Origin: Butyrivibrio sp.
GTDB taxonomy: Bacteria; Bacillota; Clostridia; Lachnospirales; Lachnospiraceae
Assembly: GCF_017433805.1 (NCBI RefSeq)
Contig: NZ_JAFRGN010000011.1
Span: 124,001-188,000, forward strand
Reading direction: 5' to 3'
Length of the DNA stretch: 64,000 bases
Both the position numbers and the translations under genes were made by a program. Below the pieces are notes generated by a model. The model searched no databases. It was not told the DNA's origin and saw only the letters and a program-made list of their open reading frames with translations. Shown here piece after piece: positions 1-8,097 of the stretch (its first letter is position 1; every line of letters starts with the position of its first letter).

Positions 1-1232
1 TGGTCGTCATGGCGTACACTCTTTCCCATGTGAATCTCGTAGCCCTTGATACTACAACCATTTAGAGAAGCATATATTCCATCCGCTCCCTCGATAGTTC
101 CTGCTACCTGCTTAAGAGTCTTCTCACTTCCAAATGAAGTGCTGACATGAAGAAGTCCAAGTCCTTCTTCGCTTCCCTTTTTCTCAGCTCCGACCTCGTC
201 ATCAATAGTCATACCCAGCATCTGAAAACCGCCGCAGATTCCTATTACCATGGCTCCGGCACTTCCACGCCCCTGTATTTCCTTATAAAGGCCTGTCTCC
301 TTAAGCCACTTCACATCACCCATTGTATTCTTGGTTCCTGGGATAATGATAAGGTCAGCTTCTCTTAGCGCTTCTCTGGAATCCGTAAAGATAACCTCAA
401 CGCCTTCAGCCTTATCAAACACCGTAAAGTCCGTGTAATTACTGATGTACGGAAGACGGATCACTGCTATCTTAACAATACTGCCAGCATCAAAGCCGGA
501 CTTTAGCTTAAGCTTATCAGAAACGCTGTCCTCCTCATCAAGCTGAAGTTTCACATATGGTACAACTCCCGCAAAAGGAATGTCACAATATGCCTTGAAC
601 ATATCAAGACCAGGTTCCAAAAGAGATACGTCACCCCTGAACTTATTGATGATAAGTCCCTTAATCCTGTCTCGCTCATTTTGAGGCATCAGACTTACTG
701 TTCCAAGGAGCTGCGCAAAAACGCCGCCGGGATCTATATTTCCAGCAAGTAATACCGGTGCATCAAGAAGCTCTGCCAGACCCATATTTACTATGTCGTT
801 TTCCCTAAGGTTTATCTCAACAGGACTTCCGGCCCCTTCAATTACTATTACATCAGACTCATCAGCCAGTCGCTCATAAGATCTGAGAATATCAGGTATA
901 AAATCCTTCTTGATCTTAAAGTAATCTGCAGCCCTCATGTTGCTCACAGGCTCCCCGCCTACGATAACCTGAGAAGTAGTATCTCCCATAGGTTTAAGGA
1001 GTATCGGGTTCATATCCGCATTTGGCTCAAGGTATGACGCAAAGGCCTGCAACGCCTGGGCTCTTCCTATCTCTTTTCCCTCGATCGTCACGTAGGAATT
1101 AAGTGCCATATTCTGAGATTTAAAGGGCGCAACCCTGTATCCATCCTGACTTAAGGCCCTGAGTATTCCCGCCGTCAAAATGCTCTTTCCGGCTCCGGAC
1201 ATGGTGCCCTGTATCATGAGATTTTTAGCCAA
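1..1232 (-). CDS. cobQ: Cobyric acid synthase CobQ/CbiP, 3' end beyond window
   Basis: Glutamine-dependent amidation of the adenosylcobyrinic acid a,c-diamide ring, a late cytoplasmic step of cobalamin synthesis. About 410 of the usual ~490-510 residues are visible; the C-terminus lies outside the window. The start is read as TTG at 1232 because AAGGAGA sits 6 nt upstream; the first internal ATG is five codons later. The N-terminus carries a dethiobiotin-synthetase-like P-loop (GTMSGAGKS), followed by SQNMALNS and EGAGSPVEINLR blocks typical of the family. The glutamine amidotransferase domain shows the nucleophile motif GICGGFQMLG. It is the third gene behind the cobalamin riboswitch, 34 nt after the substrate-binding lipoprotein gene. 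The family assignment is firm from the motifs. Confidence 0.93.
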   Translation of the reverse strand, partial: MAKNLMIQGTMSGAGKSILTAGILRALSQDGYRVAPFKSQNMALNSYVTIEGKEIGRAQALQAFASYLEPNADMNPILLKPMGDTTSQVIVGGEPVSNMRAADYFKIKKDFIPDILRSYERLADESDVIVIEGAGSPVEINLRENDIVNMGLAELLDAPVLLAGNIDPGGVFAQLLGTVSLMPQNERDRIKGLIINKFRGDVSLLEPGLDMFKAYCDIPFAGVVPYVKLQLDEEDSVSDKLKLKSGFDAGSIVKIAVIRLPYISNYTDFTVFDKAEGVEVIFTDSREALREADLIIIPGTKNTMGDVKWLKETGLYKEIQGRGSAGAMVIGICGGFQMLGMTIDDEVGAEKKGSEEGLGLLHVSTSFGSEKTLKQVAGTIEGADGIYASLNGCSIKGYEIHMGKSVRHDD

Positions 1233-1266
1233 ATCAAGTCTCCTTGTTTCTATCTGATAAATGCAG

Positions 1267-2844
1267 TTAATTAAGTCCGTGGAAAAAGAGTGTCTCTTTT
1301 TCCTCTCTGCTAATAACTGCGTTTAAGTTCTCTATTATTGTTCCTGTCTTGTTGGCAAACTGATAAAGAGATTTATCTGTATACCAGACTTTCCCATTTT
1401 GAACAGCTGATAAACTTCCAAAGAGCTTATCTATAGCCAAGAGCTCATCAAGAGTTTGCGGTGCATCCTGTATAGTTCCGTTGTAGATAAGGATGTCCGC
1501 ATCAAGAGCGTAGGCATAGAACGCCTCGATGCTTATCGTCATCTGCGTTGATGAACTGTCACTATCAGTTTCTTCTGGTGAAAGATATATTCCGCCTGCC
1601 TCAGTTATCATCTTGGCCAGGTAGTCGTTACTTTTCCTTGTTACTATCTGGTGGTTTGAATTAACTGCAAATATGGCAACCTTCTTTTCTTGCAGGTTAC
1701 CGGTATCTATAGCGTCCACAAGGCTCTTTTGTTGGTCAAAAAAGCTACCGGCCTGCTTCTCTCTATCCGTAAGAATTCCATATATCTTAATCCACTCAAG
1801 TCTTCCGAGCGGCTCATTTTCATAACTAGACCTGTCTATAAAAACAGGTATTCCTAAATCTTCAAGCCTCTCAAGCACCTTGGGAGAATGAAGTATCATC
1901 ATATTTTCTATAGCAAGATGAATGTCTTTATCAACCATCATCTCGTAGTCCGGCGCACTGTACTTGCCGCCATATATAAGTGTTCCCTGATCCATAGCTT
2001 CTATTGCAGAATCTATATACCAGTTGTCTCTGTCAGTACCTGACAAAGTTATACTGCCCACCGCATCAAGACTGTCGAAGTGACACATTGCTCCGGATGC
2101 AGCCAGATACACATTTAAAACAGGCTTCCTTATCACTGTGATATCTGATGGCAGATTTTCGGGTGTTTCCGTATTCTCCGGCATAACCAGATATGTTCTT
2201 CCATCATCCACCGCTATGACTGTTACATCACATTCATATCTATGAACCTTATAGCAGCCTGCGTATGCATTCTCATCTGTAGAAATATAGGTAAGTCCTG
2301 GAATAGATGGAGCCGCCATCTCTTTTCCCGCAGATGTCTGACTTGCGTCTTCAATATTCTCTCCAGAATCATTTATTGCTTCCTGACTTCCTGCCTCTTT
2401 TTCGCCTTCGCCAGTACTATCCAGCGAGAACACCAATGTATAATCAATCAAATGTGGCGTACTCATAGCTGTAGTGTCAGCCTGAACCGCCATTTCCTTA
2501 TCGAGTCTGATAGGAATGATAAACTCAGAATTACCCTCTGTATTAACAGGCTTATAGGTCTTACCATCCACAACCATGTAGTCATAGTTGGGACTACTCC
2601 ATGTAATATCCGCTGTTAATTTGCCGTTTTCTACCATGACCTTGCAGGGGCTTTCAATATATGCCCTGCCACTTCCGCCCGTAAGTGTAACAGATGCGGC
2701 ATATTCCCCATCTGGAATTCTGCCGCATCCCCACAAGCAAACAAGCATGGTCAAAATCAATATGATCTGCTTAATCTTCTTATTACTTAAGTACACTTCC
2801 TGTATGCTCCACATATAACTTCTGAACATCTTCAATTCTGCCAA
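1267..2844 (-). CDS. Cobalamin/tetrapyrrole-type ABC substrate-binding lipoprotein with extra N-terminal domain
   Basis: A 525-residue exported protein. A hydrophobic stretch followed by WGCG marks a lipoprotein signal, so it is probably anchored outside the membrane. The next ~100 residues form a domain with DGxY and VENGxxT motifs that resembles the N-terminal domain of the neighbouring CbiK-like protein. The C-terminal half resembles BtuF/FhuD-type binding proteins (Peripl_BP_2), with the segments VAIFAVNSNHQI and DADILIYNG. The reading frame overlaps the upstream stop by 62 bases. A start at ATG 2814 or GTG 2796 would place the signal peptide nearer the N-terminus, but neither has a convincing ribosome site. 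No permease or ATPase is adjacent. The ligand (corrinoid, haem precursor or cobalt complex) is inferred only from the riboswitch operon. Confidence 0.75.
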   Translation of the reverse strand: MAELKMFRSYMWSIQEVYLSNKKIKQIILILTMLVCLWGCGRIPDGEYAASVTLTGGSGRAYIESPCKVMVENGKLTADITWSSPNYDYMVVDGKTYKPVNTEGNSEFIIPIRLDKEMAVQADTTAMSTPHLIDYTLVFSLDSTGEGEKEAGSQEAINDSGENIEDASQTSAGKEMAAPSIPGLTYISTDENAYAGCYKVHRYECDVTVIAVDDGRTYLVMPENTETPENLPSDITVIRKPVLNVYLAASGAMCHFDSLDAVGSITLSGTDRDNWYIDSAIEAMDQGTLIYGGKYSAPDYEMMVDKDIHLAIENMMILHSPKVLERLEDLGIPVFIDRSSYENEPLGRLEWIKIYGILTDREKQAGSFFDQQKSLVDAIDTGNLQEKKVAIFAVNSNHQIVTRKSNDYLAKMITEAGGIYLSPEETDSDSSSTQMTISIEAFYAYALDADILIYNGTIQDAPQTLDELLAIDKLFGSLSAVQNGKVWYTDKSLYQFANKTGTIIENLNAVISREEKETLFFHGLN

Positions 2845-4399
2845 GTCCGGAAATCTGGCATTCTACGCTGTCAAAAGAACCATCTGCAAGGAATCCACTC
2901 TTCCATGAATCCTCGTCATCACCAGCCATATCGTTGTTAGCGTGGTCACCTGCAACAACCATAAGAGGTCTGAGAATTACGTTCTTGTAACCAGCTTCTT
3001 TTACCTTATTAATAACTTCTGAAAGCTCTGTCTCTTCAGGCTCACCCTCAACAGTTCCAATAAACACATTCTCATAACCAAGCTCGTCCATCTGAGTCTG
3101 CATCTGTGAATATGTAACCTTAGCTGTATGTGATGTTCCATGTCCCATGAAAACAAATGCTGTGCTTGCATCCTTAGCAGCATCAAGACTGTCAAAGCCT
3201 GCTTCCTTAACTGCAGCTGCTGTAATAGCCTTAGCTACTGCTTCTTTATCCTCGTTAATAACACTTGCATCTTTTCCTACTTCTCCAAGAAGTGGCTCAG
3301 CAATTGCAACGTTCTCAATTTTGTCTTCGTAGTCTTTTAATGTTTCAACAAGTTCGTCATACTCAGCACCATGCATGAGATGTGTTGGCTGAATAACAAG
3401 TGTGCTGACACCGTTATCTATTGCTCTCTGAAGGGCCTGATCTACGTTATCGATCTTCTCTCCATCTCTTGCCATTACATGGTTGATGATGATCTGTGCA
3501 GTAAAGGCTCTTCTTACAGACCAGTCAGGATAAGCCTTGGCAATTGCCTTCTCAATTCCGCCGATGTCCTCAGCTCTGCTGTCGTTAAAAGAAGTACCAA
3601 AGCTTACTACAAGAATCTCCTTATCTCCGATCTCATCTCCATTTAAAGGATCATCCTTGGAAGCATCACCTGTATCTCTGCCAAAGTAATCTGGATCAGC
3701 ATCATCGCCCTCAACCAGCTCTTTCTGCTCATCTGTAAGAGCATCCCAGCCAGCCTTGGCAGCTGCGCACTGAGCCTCTGTATCTTCTGTCCAATTCTGA
3801 ACATAGATCTGATCGATCAGCTCAGCTACCTCATCAGCAGCTTCCTTGTCAGTATCTGTCTCATGAGGCTTAACCTCTGAAACCATTACCTTGTGGTTAT
3901 ACCATTTTTCTTTTGTTCCTATAAGAGCAAGGTCAAATTCCTCATCAATAACAGGAACTGGAACATCGAAACCGTGAACCTCTTCTGTTGTACCATCTTC
4001 ATAAGTAACCTTATCTACTGTTGGCTCAAGAAGTACTGCACCTTCCTTCTGGGCATCTTCTGCTGTTCCTGGGAAAAGATTTACAATGCTCTTGGAAGGC
4101 AGCGTAATATGAATTGTCATCTCGCCATTCTCAACTGTAAGAGTTCCCATATCATCCAGCATTTCATTAATATGGAACATATTGCTGTCTGTTGTAAATT
4201 TGGCATCATATACGCCGTCCTCAAGTACCTGAGCGTTTGCCTCTTCATTAGCTGTGCTCACATTTTCCTCCGCTGTCACTTCACTGACTTCCTCTGTAGC
4301 ATTCTCGTTTGTTGCAACAGGCGCTGTCTGACCACAGCCTACACACAGCGCAAAAGCCATGGAGCATGCCAGAACCATTGTTAACAGTTTCTTCTTCAT
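2783..4399 (-). CDS. cbiK: Exported CbiK-type sirohydrochlorin cobaltochelatase
   Basis: 538 residues, about twice the ~260-residue cytoplasmic CbiK. The first ~22 residues are a lipoprotein signal ending CVGCG. A ~120-residue domain (DGVY, VENGEMT) and a linker follow. The cobaltochelatase domain runs from about residue 256 to the end. It keeps the residues expected of an active enzyme: THLMHG near 340, MGHGTSH near 421, GTVEGEP, and GDHANNDMAGD near 485. The family inserts Co2+ into sirohydrochlorin. Export is inferred from the signal, and periplasmic CbiK forms are known in Desulfovibrio. AGGAGGAATATT precedes the ATG. This is the first gene after the cobalamin riboswitch, so it should be repressed when B12 is abundant. 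Its substrate outside the cell is unknown. Confidence 0.88.
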   Translation of the reverse strand: MKKKLLTMVLACSMAFALCVGCGQTAPVATNENATEEVSEVTAEENVSTANEEANAQVLEDGVYDAKFTTDSNMFHINEMLDDMGTLTVENGEMTIHITLPSKSIVNLFPGTAEDAQKEGAVLLEPTVDKVTYEDGTTEEVHGFDVPVPVIDEEFDLALIGTKEKWYNHKVMVSEVKPHETDTDKEAADEVAELIDQIYVQNWTEDTEAQCAAAKAGWDALTDEQKELVEGDDADPDYFGRDTGDASKDDPLNGDEIGDKEILVVSFGTSFNDSRAEDIGGIEKAIAKAYPDWSVRRAFTAQIIINHVMARDGEKIDNVDQALQRAIDNGVSTLVIQPTHLMHGAEYDELVETLKDYEDKIENVAIAEPLLGEVGKDASVINEDKEAVAKAITAAAVKEAGFDSLDAAKDASTAFVFMGHGTSHTAKVTYSQMQTQMDELGYENVFIGTVEGEPEETELSEVINKVKEAGYKNVILRPLMVVAGDHANNDMAGDDEDSWKSGFLADGSFDSVECQISGLGRIEDVQKLYVEHTGSVLK

Positions 4400-4418
4400 A
4401 ATATTCCTCCTGTAAAAT

Positions 4419-4470
4419 AAAAAAATGAGAACTCCGATAGAAGCATAAACTTCTGATCACGAGTTCTCAT
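4419..4470 (-). terminator. Intrinsic terminator of the cobalamin riboswitch expression platform
   Basis: On the minus strand a perfect 10-bp stem (ATGAGAACTC with GAGTTCTCAT) has a smaller hairpin in its loop and is followed by seven T residues. It lies between the aptamer and the cbiK start, 25 bp before the ATG, which suggests transcription attenuation by cobalamin. Confidence 0.85.
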
Positions 4471-4597
4471 CTGTAGTCAATATCCTTAATAGCACACTAT
4501 TAATAGCAAAAGACATATATCTTTTGCTAAATGGCTTCGTACAGTCAATTCCTCGTGACCTGGGAGTTATGATAAATTGAATCATACACCTTAGTAC

Positions 4598-4812
4598 AGC
4601 GACAGGCAGGTCTCCCGACTGATCGTACAATATCTCAATAAGAGACATTCACCATTCTTCCCTTCCCAGGGCATTCAACACCCCAGTGGTTATGAAGAAC
4701 AACTGGCACATGGCCTTACGAATTACGGTGACGAGATCGCGCAGGACTTGCACCTGCTTCCCTTTTCACCTGCACAGCAGCGCTAAACTGCCTGCAGACA
4801 CCTTCCGCTTTA
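4598..4812 (-). promoter_or_regulatory. Cobalamin (AdoCbl) riboswitch aptamer
   Basis: Read on the minus strand, the leader holds the B12 box (AGTCGGGAGACCTGCCTG, around 4603-4620). Upstream it has GCAGGTGCAAGTCCTGC and ACCACTGGGGTGTTGAATG, the conserved core segments of the class. It precedes cbiK, the binding lipoprotein and cobQ, all cobalamin-related. The 571-bp stretch 4400-4971 holds this element, the terminator and the promoter region (extended -10 TGCTATTAT near 4830); I see no gene in it. Confidence 0.95.
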
Positions 4813-4971
4813 TTCAATTATAAAGTCATAATAGCACATTCGCTCTGATAAACATAGTTTGTTAACAAAAATATCACAGAAATCAAGGTAAAATGTAGCA
4901 TAGTTGCATAAATGACACTCGTTATGATAAAATTAGGCCTTGAGGGTGAAACTATATATCGAGAGGTTAAT

Positions 4972-5754
4972 ATGGGAAAAGTAGCAAAGCCTAAAAAGCA
5001 CAGACATAAAAGGCATTATACTTTTATGATAATCTCGGGGGATTCAGACGGCAGTACAAAACGCCTACACTTAAATCATTTCAAGACTCAATTACTGGCA
5101 TATACATGCTTTGCAATAGCTCTGGCTATTGTTTGCTACATTATTTATACTGCAATAACGATTGATACTCTGAGAAACATTGAAGTGCAGCAGAAAGAAC
5201 AGCTTGAGCAGCTCATTACTGACAATGATCAGCTTACAGCTGCCAATGAGAAACTTCAAACAGAAAACGAGCAGCTCTCCGCTGCTATCAATAAGAGAAT
5301 AGAAGACGAACAGGTAGTTGCTGAAGAAGCAGAAGCTCTTGCAATTCCATCCGGTTTCCCTTTATCTGGAACAGCTTCTATGACTAACGCAGTAGATGAT
5401 ACCAATTCTACTACTGTCACTACTCTCACTGATGATAACAAGGATACAGCTACTGGCAATCCTATTGTGGTATTTACCGCTGGAGAAGGCAGTAATGTCA
5501 TAGCATCCGGATCCGGAACAGTTACAAGCGTTACAACCGATGCCAAGTTTGGCAATGTTATAACTATAGATCATGGGAACGGCTACGTTTCTATATATAG
5601 AAATTCTGGTAATCCACTGGTTTCAGAAGGTGATTCAATCGACAGGGGAGATATCCTCTTTGTAGTCGGTGAGGATAACACTTCCCTTGGATATCAGATT
5701 CAACAGGATGAGAACTTTATTAATCCAGAAACACTAATTGAGATTAACGGATAA
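4972..5754 (+). CDS. Membrane-anchored LytM/M23-like protein with degenerate active site
   Basis: 260 residues from ATG 4972, chosen because GAGAGG lies 5 nt upstream; an in-frame ATG at 4912 has no ribosome site. A basic N-terminus (KPKKHRHKRH) precedes one membrane segment at about residues 45-66. A ~45-residue coiled coil (EQLEQLITDNDQLTAANEKL and on), a Thr/Asp-rich linker and a C-terminal lysostaphin-type fold follow. The fold shows VIASGSGTV, GNVITIDHGNGY and GDSIDRGDIL. M23 peptidases use HxxxD and HxH zinc ligands; here only DHGN is visible and the final HxH position reads GYQIQ. It is probably a non-catalytic regulator or scaffold. The bactofilin gene begins 16 bp downstream, a pairing also seen in other bacteria. 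Confidence 0.82.
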   Translation: MGKVAKPKKHRHKRHYTFMIISGDSDGSTKRLHLNHFKTQLLAYTCFAIALAIVCYIIYTAITIDTLRNIEVQQKEQLEQLITDNDQLTAANEKLQTENEQLSAAINKRIEDEQVVAEEAEALAIPSGFPLSGTASMTNAVDDTNSTTVTTLTDDNKDTATGNPIVVFTAGEGSNVIASGSGTVTSVTTDAKFGNVITIDHGNGYVSIYRNSGNPLVSEGDSIDRGDILFVVGEDNTSLGYQIQQDENFINPETLIEING

Positions 5755-5769
5755 ACGGAGGGAAAGTAT

Positions 5770-6255
5770 ATGTTTGGAAGCAAAAAAGATACAACGCTTG
5801 ATCCGTCTCTGGAACAGGTAGGAACCATCATCGGACCAGGTGCTGTAATCGAAGGACCTCTTACAACTAAAGATTCTGCCAGAATCGACGGAACTGTAAA
5901 GGGTAATGTAACCATAAGTGGCGCACTCATCGTTGGTCAGGAAGCCAAGATCGTAGGAACTGTTTCCTGTCTCAATGCTTATATTGCAGGCGAAATAAAC
6001 GGTAATGTTTCTTCACCTCAGGGCAAGGTTGAGATCAGTGATACTGGTAAGGTTATCGGCGATGTAACCTGTAAGGGTATCATCATTGATGAGAACGCTG
6101 TATTCCAGGGCAAATGTGAAATGACTAACCTTGATAAGAATTCAGCCAAGGTAGCCAAGGAAAGAGCTGCAGCAGACAAAGCTGCTGAGGAAAACAAAGC
6201 TGCTGAGAACAAGACAGAAGAAAACGCTGATAAAAAGGATTCAGATAAGAAATAA
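5770..6255 (+). CDS. Bactofilin family polymer-forming cytoskeletal protein
   Basis: 161 residues. The central ~100 residues are a DUF583/bactofilin beta-helix with short repeating turns (GPGAVIEGPLTTKDSARIDG, VKGNVTISG, GEINGNVSS, GKVIGDVTC). The C-terminus is a charged Ala/Glu/Lys tail that is probably disordered. GGAGGG precedes the ATG. Bactofilins self-assemble without nucleotide at the membrane and position cell-wall enzymes. The preceding M23-like membrane protein is the obvious partner. A terminator follows directly, so the two genes form a closed unit. Confidence 0.93.
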   Translation: MFGSKKDTTLDPSLEQVGTIIGPGAVIEGPLTTKDSARIDGTVKGNVTISGALIVGQEAKIVGTVSCLNAYIAGEINGNVSSPQGKVEISDTGKVIGDVTCKGIIIDENAVFQGKCEMTNLDKNSAKVAKERAAADKAAEENKAAENKTEENADKKDSDKK

Positions 6256-6268
6256 AGATAAGCGCAAT

Positions 6269-6302
6269 AAAGCCGAATGCATTGATGCATTCGGCTTTTA
6301 TT
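6269..6302 (+). terminator. Terminator after the bactofilin gene
   Basis: Strong stem AAGCCGAATGCAT / ATGCATTCGGCTT with a short loop and a T-rich 3' side, 14 bp after the bactofilin stop. Confidence 0.9.
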
Positions 6303-6362
6303 ACAAAGTATTATATTCACAGAAATCAATAATATATCCGTGGGCTATCTGCCCTACCCAAA

Positions 6363-6650
6363 TCAATCCTGCATTCTCTCGAATACAAGCTCATATCCGT
6401 CGTCACCATAGTTAAGTGAACGATTAACTCTACTGATAGTAGCAGTAGAAGCGCCAGTCTTCTCAGCAATCTCAAGATAAGTCTTGTGGTCTCTGAGCAT
6501 AGAAGCAACCTCAAATCTCTGTGAAAGAGAAAGAAGTTCATTTACAGTACAAAGATCTTCGAAAAAGCTATAGCACTCCTCTTTGTTCTGGAGGCAAAGT
6601 ATCGCATTAAACAGGTGATCAACTGCATCTGTCCTAATCTTTTTGTTCAT
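6363..6650 (-). CDS. YerC/YecD family TrpR-like regulator
   Basis: 95 residues, the usual length of this family. It has the Trp-repressor-like fold: LLSLSQRFEVASML, then a helix-turn-helix (TYLEIAEKTGASTATISRVNRSL). AAGGAGA lies 8 nt before the ATG. The family is widespread in Firmicutes and is often near amino-acid or chromosome genes; its ligand is not established. It stands alone here, divergent from the cold-shock gene. Confidence 0.9.
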   Translation of the reverse strand: MNKKIRTDAVDHLFNAILCLQNKEECYSFFEDLCTVNELLSLSQRFEVASMLRDHKTYLEIAEKTGASTATISRVNRSLNYGDDGYELVFERMQD

Positions 6651-6870
6651 ATTGTAAGTCTCCTTAAATCATATTTTACTCAATTACTATACTATATTTC
6701 GTCAATAATACTTTCATGCTTAAATATTTTATCACTCTGAACTAGTAAAGTAAAGAACTCTATTCTGTATTTCGAAATATTACCGAACAATGTTCAATAT
6801 TTGCGTAAAACTTCCACTTCAAAACAATAAATTGCCTTTACTTTTGTTTTTTTATGTGTTAGCATTAATA

Positions 6871-6887
6871 TGTTGTCGTGGACAACA
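6871..6887 (+). promoter_or_regulatory. Hairpin in the cold-shock gene leader
   Basis: TGTTGTC-GTG-GACAACA is a perfect 7-bp stem in the leader 38 bp before the csp start, followed after 8 nt by a run of Ts. It may act in cold-responsive leader folding or as a weak attenuator. The 274-bp gap 6651-6924 otherwise holds only AT-rich divergent promoter sequence. Confidence 0.45.
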
Positions 6888-6924
6888 GAACGATTATTTT
6901 TTTATTTTTAGTGGAGGTATTACA

Positions 6925-7125
6925 ATGAACAAAGGTACTGTTAAGTGGTTCAACAACCAGAAGGGTTACGGCTTCATCTCTGACGAGGCTGGAAATGATG
7001 TATTCGTACATTATTCAGGACTCAACATGGAAGGTTTCAAGTCTCTCGAAGAGGGCGCTTCTGTAGAGTATGATGTAATCCAGGGCGAAAAGGGACCTCA
7101 GGCCGTAAACGTAAACAAGCTTTGA
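6925..7125 (+). CDS. csp: Cold-shock protein (CspA family)
   Basis: 66 residues from ATG 6925 with GGAGG 7 nt upstream; a longer in-frame ATG at 6790 is not credible because the protein then starts outside the domain. It has RNP1 (KGYGFIS) and RNP2 (VFVHYS), the nucleic-acid-binding surface of the single cold-shock domain. It binds single-stranded RNA or DNA as a chaperone. The leader is long and structured, as is usual for cold-shock genes. Confidence 0.97.
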   Translation: MNKGTVKWFNNQKGYGFISDEAGNDVFVHYSGLNMEGFKSLEEGASVEYDVIQGEKGPQAVNVNKL

Positions 7126-7227
7126 TTCACAAGTGAGTTAAAGGCTAATTAATCAGACTACATAGTGCCTTATTCTAATATAGATATATATTTTGAATTC
7201 GCAAGATTGTAACAATGATTAATCAAC

Positions 7228-7260
7228 AAAATCCATCTGGTTTTACCAGATGGATTTTTT
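7228..7260 (+). terminator. Terminator after csp
   Basis: AAATCCATCTGG-TTTT-CCAGATGGATTTTTT: a 12-bp stem with a T run. It also lies between the convergent csp and hisA genes; the A-rich left arm may let it work in both directions. Confidence 0.9.
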
Positions 7261-7320
7261 GAGCTAATCCGCAAATTTTCGAAATCACATAGAATAATCT
7301 TTTAGATTCTATACATTCTG

Positions 7321-8097
7321 TTATTCACAGCATTTTATAACGTCATCCATTCTAAGCTTTCCACCGAATATATCCAGTGCACTTCCTACAGTGACGTCTA
7401 TCTTACCTTTTCCAAGCTTCCTTAGCTTATCAATATCTTCAAGAGAATGAACACCACCGGCGTAGGTAATTGGCATTTTGCCCCAGTCACCGAGGATTCT
7501 CGCGACATTCTCTTCTATTCCATTCTGCTTACCTTCAACGTCAGCAGCATGAACCAGAATCTCATCGCAGTACTCAGATAACTTTTCCAGATTCTCAGCA
7601 GAAAGCTCTACATCTGTCATCTGCTGCCATCTGTCAGTAACCACCATATACCTGCCATTCTCATCGGCCTTACAGGACAGATCAAGAACTATCTTTTCCT
7701 TGCCTACAGCCTTAACCAGCTTTTTAAGATTCGTCATACTGATCTTACCATTCTTGAATACAAAAGAGGTTACGATCACATGTGAAGCACCTGCATCAAG
7801 GAACTCTTTTGCATTATCTGCATTTATGCCACCGCCAATCTGAAGAAGTCCAGGAGTAGCAGAAAGCGCCATCATAGCCTGCTTTTTGGTTATGTCATAA
7901 TATGGACTCTCTACAGGATTGAGCATTATAACGTGACCACCGTTCAATCCCCTCTCCCTGTACATTCTGGCATAAAAATCAGCACCCTTAGCAGATGCAA
8001 AGTTCTCTTTTGCCTGATCACCTGCATCTACAAGGCTGCTGCCTATTATCTGTTTAACTTTTCCGTTGTGAACATCAATACAAGGTCTGAACCTCAT
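7321..8097 (-). CDS. hisA: Eukaryotic-type (HIS6) phosphoribosylformimino-AICAR-ribotide isomerase
   Basis: 258 residues. This (beta/alpha)8 enzyme performs the fourth step of histidine synthesis. The sequence follows the HIS6/fungal-plant branch rather than ordinary bacterial HisA: it starts FRPCIDVHNGKVKQI and contains LQIGGGIN, VLDLSCK and ITYAGGVHSLED. Catalytic Asp candidates are D9 (CIDVHNG) and the Asp of VLDLS. Its ATG overlaps the dapB stop as ATGA (8094-8097), so translation is probably coupled to dapB. No other his genes are in the window. It may therefore share the lysine-riboswitch transcript by position alone. Confidence 0.9.
   Translation of the reverse strand: MRFRPCIDVHNGKVKQIIGSSLVDAGDQAKENFASAKGADFYARMYRERGLNGGHVIMLNPVESPYYDITKKQAMMALSATPGLLQIGGGINADNAKEFLDAGASHVIVTSFVFKNGKISMTNLKKLVKAVGKEKIVLDLSCKADENGRYMVVTDRWQQMTDVELSAENLEKLSEYCDEILVHAADVEGKQNGIEENVARILGDWGKMPITYAGGVHSLEDIDKLRKLGKGKIDVTVGSALDIFGGKLRMDDVIKCCE

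Noticed and set aside
4457-4648. 63-codon frame on the minus strand
   Set aside because: It overlaps the cobalamin riboswitch and terminator; the RNA elements explain the sequence.
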